Source: DATFXF01 sp035258565 (GTDB lineage Bacteria; Acidobacteriota; Terriglobia; Acidiferrales; UBA7541). From it: a stretch of DNA of 42,856 bases. Shown in pieces: positions 40,962-42,856 of this stretch (position 1 is the stretch's first letter; each line of letters opens with the position of its first letter). Position numbers and translations under genes: made by a program. Where the stretch lies: the NCBI GenBank assembly GCA_035258565.1, contig DATFXF010000099.1:1-42856 (forward strand). Direction: 5' to 3'. Under the pieces are notes generated by a model. The model was not told the origin of the DNA and searched no databases. It saw nothing but the letters and a program-made list of their open reading frames with translations.

Positions 40962-41554
40962 TGTTTGGCTACGAGTTCTATGTCGATCCTTCGCGCTGCA
41001 TCGGCTGCCAGTCGTGCGTGAAGGCCTGCGAGGAGTGCGAAACACATCGCGGCCGCTCGATGATCAACTTCGACTTTATCGACCGCCGCAACACCATCGC
41101 TACGGCTGCGTACGTCTGCTGGCACTGTGATGAGCCAACGTGCGCCGAGGTGTGTCCGGCGGACGCTATCAAAAAAACCGAAGACGGCGTGGTGCAGTCC
41201 TCACTCAAGCCGCGCTGCATCGGCTGCTCGAACTGCGTTCTGGCCTGTCCGTTCGGTATACCGAAAATGGTGCCTGAGTACGAGCAGATGATGAAATGCG
41301 ATATGTGCTACGACCGCACTTCGGTGGGTAAGCGACCCATGTGCGCCACGGTGTGCCCGAGCCAGGCGCTGGCCTACGTGAAGCCGGAAGAGATCGCCCG
41401 GCGCCCCGAGAAGGCAACGAATCTCTTTCATTTCGGCAACCAGCGGATTACCACCCAGGTCTACATGATGGTTCCGCCCGACCGGGACTCGGTTTCGGTA
41501 GACGTCGCTGACTACATCTGGGAGGGCGAACATGCCGCTGTTCCGGCATCCTGA
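40958..41554 (+). CDS. Four-cluster [4Fe-4S] electron-transfer subunit (NrfC/DmsB-like)
   Basis: A 198-residue cytoplasmic ferredoxin-like subunit. The ATG at 40958 overlaps the upstream stop (ATGA). Cysteine motifs are CIGCQSCVKACEEC, CWHCDEPTCAEVCPADAI, CIGCSNCVLACPFGIP and CDMCYDRTSVGKRPMCATVC, enough ligands for four [4Fe-4S] clusters as in NarH, DmsB or NrfC. It should pass electrons from the membrane cytochrome b to the molybdenum subunit. No signal peptide is present. It overlaps the Rieske gene by 23 bp. Confidence 0.9.
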   Translation: MMFGYEFYVDPSRCIGCQSCVKACEECETHRGRSMINFDFIDRRNTIATAAYVCWHCDEPTCAEVCPADAIKKTEDGVVQSSLKPRCIGCSNCVLACPFGIPKMVPEYEQMMKCDMCYDRTSVGKRPMCATVCPSQALAYVKPEEIARRPEKATNLFHFGNQRITTQVYMMVPPDRDSVSVDVADYIWEGEHAAVPAS

Positions 41555-42047
41555 AAAAAGTCCGCTCTGGCGCGACGAGTTTTCCATCCATGCCGCGGAC
41601 GAGCGCTATGTCACCCGCCGACAGTTCGCCAAGTTCCTCACGCTGGCGAGCCTGGGGATGTTCGCCGGCAACCTGTGGATTCTCCTTCGGGCGTGGTTCT
41701 ACAAGAAGCCGGTCTACCCGACGACTCATGTGGCTTCCCTGGGTGAAATTCCGGTGGGAGATGTGAAGCTCTTCCACTATCCGACCGCGCAGGAGCAATG
41801 CATCCTGATCCGGCTGAGCGTGGACGCCTATGTCGCCTACAGTCAGAAATGCACGCATCTTTCCTGCGCGGTTTATTACGCGCCTGAGCACCAACGCCTC
41901 GAATGCCCCTGCCACGAGGGATACTTCTCAGTGCGTGATGGGTCAGTGCTGCAGGGGCCGCCACCACGTCCACTGCCACGGGTGGTGCTGGAGAAACTGA
42001 GAAACGATCTGTTCGCTACGGGAATAGAGATTCAGTCGAGCGGTTGA
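41532..42047 (+). CDS. Membrane-anchored Rieske [2Fe-2S] protein
   Basis: A 171-residue protein. After a polar start comes TRRQFAKF, a twin-arginine-like motif, and a hydrophobic helix (residues of about 33-53), so the folded domain is probably placed on the periplasmic side by the Tat system. The Rieske ligands are C107-T-H109 (CTHLSC) and C125-P-C-H128 (CPCHEG), with C112 and C127 as the expected disulfide, as in bc-type Rieske proteins. The usual GS after the second motif is EG here. No cytochrome bc1 genes adjoin; the only cytochrome b in the cluster is in the transporter fusion. Its role in the complex is inferred. Confidence 0.88.
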   Translation: MPLFRHPEKSPLWRDEFSIHAADERYVTRRQFAKFLTLASLGMFAGNLWILLRAWFYKKPVYPTTHVASLGEIPVGDVKLFHYPTAQEQCILIRLSVDAYVAYSQKCTHLSCAVYYAPEHQRLECPCHEGYFSVRDGSVLQGPPPRPLPRVVLEKLRNDLFATGIEIQSSG

Positions 42048-42048
42048 G

Positions 42049-42291
42049 ATGAAGGTTCCAGAACCCCCCGAACGTTGGCGCGGCCTCACGGCCATTGACG
42101 GTGCCCTGGCGCTGATCGCTGTGCTTCTGATCGTGCAATTGTGGCTGCTTTCGGCAACCCTTGAATCCTTCCTGGCGGGGCACCGCGAGACGGCGCTGCC
42201 CGCCGCCTTTGCCTCCGGGGTAATGCTGTTCGCTTGCTTCGGCCTGTACCTTTTTGTTGAGAAAGTAGATCGCGAAGCCCGCAAGCGATGA
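42049..42291 (+). CDS. Small two-helix membrane protein of the reductase cluster
   Basis: An 80-residue inner-membrane protein. It starts one base after the Rieske stop codon. The sequence has two hydrophobic segments, DGALALIAVLLIVQLWLLSA and AAFASGVMLFACFGLYLFVE, and a basic C terminus (KVDREARKR). It closes the five-gene cluster, so it is probably a structural subunit or an assembly factor of the complex. No family could be assigned from the sequence alone. Confidence 0.7.
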   Translation: MKVPEPPERWRGLTAIDGALALIAVLLIVQLWLLSATLESFLAGHRETALPAAFASGVMLFACFGLYLFVEKVDREARKR

Positions 42292-42369
42292 ATTCGCATG
42301 CCTCGAAGCAGGTCAGGAGGATGCCGCCAGGGTTCGAGGAGGCTCCTGGCAGCACCCGAACTGGTGCTC

Positions 42370-42799
42370 CTAGGGCTTGATGGCGACCTTGATCACCCCA
42401 TCCCGCCGTTCACCGAAGAGCTTGTAGGCTTTGACAATCTGATCCAGGGTGAACCTGTGGGTGAGCAGCGGGGTGAGATCCAGACGCCCGTGGCGGACCA
42501 GCTCCATCAATCTGCGCATGCGTTCTTTACCGCCTGGGCAAAGTGTCGTGATGATCTTATGGTCTCCCAAACCGGCGGCGAAAGGCTCAAGGGGCATGGA
42601 GAGTTTGCCGGAGTAGACTCCCAAGCTTGAGAGCGTTCCCCCTGGCCTAAGCACGCGGAGCGCATTCTCGAAAGTGGCCTGTTTTCCCAAGGCTTCGATG
42701 GCTACGTCAACGCCGCTTCCGCCTGTTAGACGTTTGATTTCCTCCACCACATCCTGCTTGACCGCAAGGCGTGATCGCGCCGACGAGCACGCGATCGCC
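42370..42799 (-). pseudogene. Zinc-type alcohol dehydrogenase with large internal deletion
   Basis: From 42799 down to about 42758 one frame encodes GDRVLVGAITPCGQ, which is the region before the structural zinc loop. From about 42756 down another frame encodes QDVVEEIKRLTGGSGVDVAI, then EALGKQATFENALRVLRPGG and the C-terminal part to the stop (KVAIKP). The stretch between (structural zinc cysteines, most of the NAD domain, about 170 residues) is missing, and the two pieces are out of frame. The gene is nonfunctional. It lies convergent to the reductase cluster, 78 bp away. Confidence 0.7.
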
Positions 42800-42800
42800 G

Positions 42801-42856
42801 AAACCACCCTTCGGTGGCCCGGAGTATGTGCTCCGGTACCTGGGCCGCTACACCCA
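42801..42856 (+). mobile_element. IS91-family transposase fragment at the right edge
   Basis: The plus frame from 42801 reads KPPFGGPEYVLRYLGRYT, continuing towards H at the edge, a signature of IS91/IS801-type Y2 transposases (usual form AKPPFGGPEQVLKYLARYTHR). The homology starts within two bases of the end of the alcohol dehydrogenase piece. The 5' portion of the transposase is absent and its 3' portion is outside the window. No terminal sequence of the element is visible. Confidence 0.65.

Overview
The window reads as chromosomal DNA of a high-GC Gram-negative bacterium, most probably an acidobacterium. Supporting signs are a VWFA-related acidobacterial-type protein (21270-22220), a FecR/DUF6600 protein, a small carboxypeptidase-regulatory-like secreted protein, an outer-membrane assembly set (Omp85, SurA-like, TamB) and multiheme cytochrome genes. 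I saw no rRNA, tRNA or CRISPR array. Phylum and functions are inferred from motifs only; no database search was run.

Left part (1-20.8 kb), mostly housekeeping. On the minus strand: a FecR/DUF6600 surface protein running off the left edge, a secreted hypothetical, ruvC, yebC, a class A beta-lactamase-like hydrolase and a ThiF/MoeB-type E1-like enzyme. On the plus strand: an Omp85 protein, a SurA-like chaperone and tamB in one unit, then a MarR remnant, a class V aminotransferase, pcm, a family 2 glycosyltransferase, a membrane protein with a winged-helix regulator, uppS, a LysW-like zinc protein and a carboxypeptidase-regulatory-like protein. A Nudix hydrolase gene lies on the minus strand between the last groups.

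Middle part (20.8-28.7 kb), mosaic. It holds very small membrane proteins, the VWA protein, a multicopper oxidase, two truncated genes joined head to head (aldo/keto reductase and PQQ-type beta-propeller), an operon of two HtrA-like proteases with a degenerate response regulator, a frameshifted winged-helix gene and a secreted DinB-like protein.

Right part (28.7-42.3 kb), anaerobic respiration. On the minus strand an apparent operon encodes a decaheme DmsE/MtrA-type cytochrome, an MtrB-type outer-membrane barrel, a monoheme cytochrome c, a membrane NapC-like tetraheme cytochrome, a small membrane protein and a flavin-binding protein. Together they could carry electrons from the quinol pool to the cell exterior. 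A Crp/Fnr-family regulator gene sits upstream, with a perfect TGTGA-N6-TCACA box before the decaheme gene and two similar boxes in its own divergent promoter region. On the plus strand follow two small cysteine-rich proteins, then a five-gene cluster: a NarK-like transporter fused to a NarI-like cytochrome b and a CxxC domain, a NasA/NarB-type molybdopterin enzyme, a four-cluster Fe-S protein, a Rieske protein and a two-helix membrane protein. I interpret it as an unusual quinol-linked nitrate (or other oxyanion) reductase and consider it the best candidate for a poorly described system.

The right edge holds an internally deleted alcohol dehydrogenase gene abutting a fragment of an IS91-type transposase.
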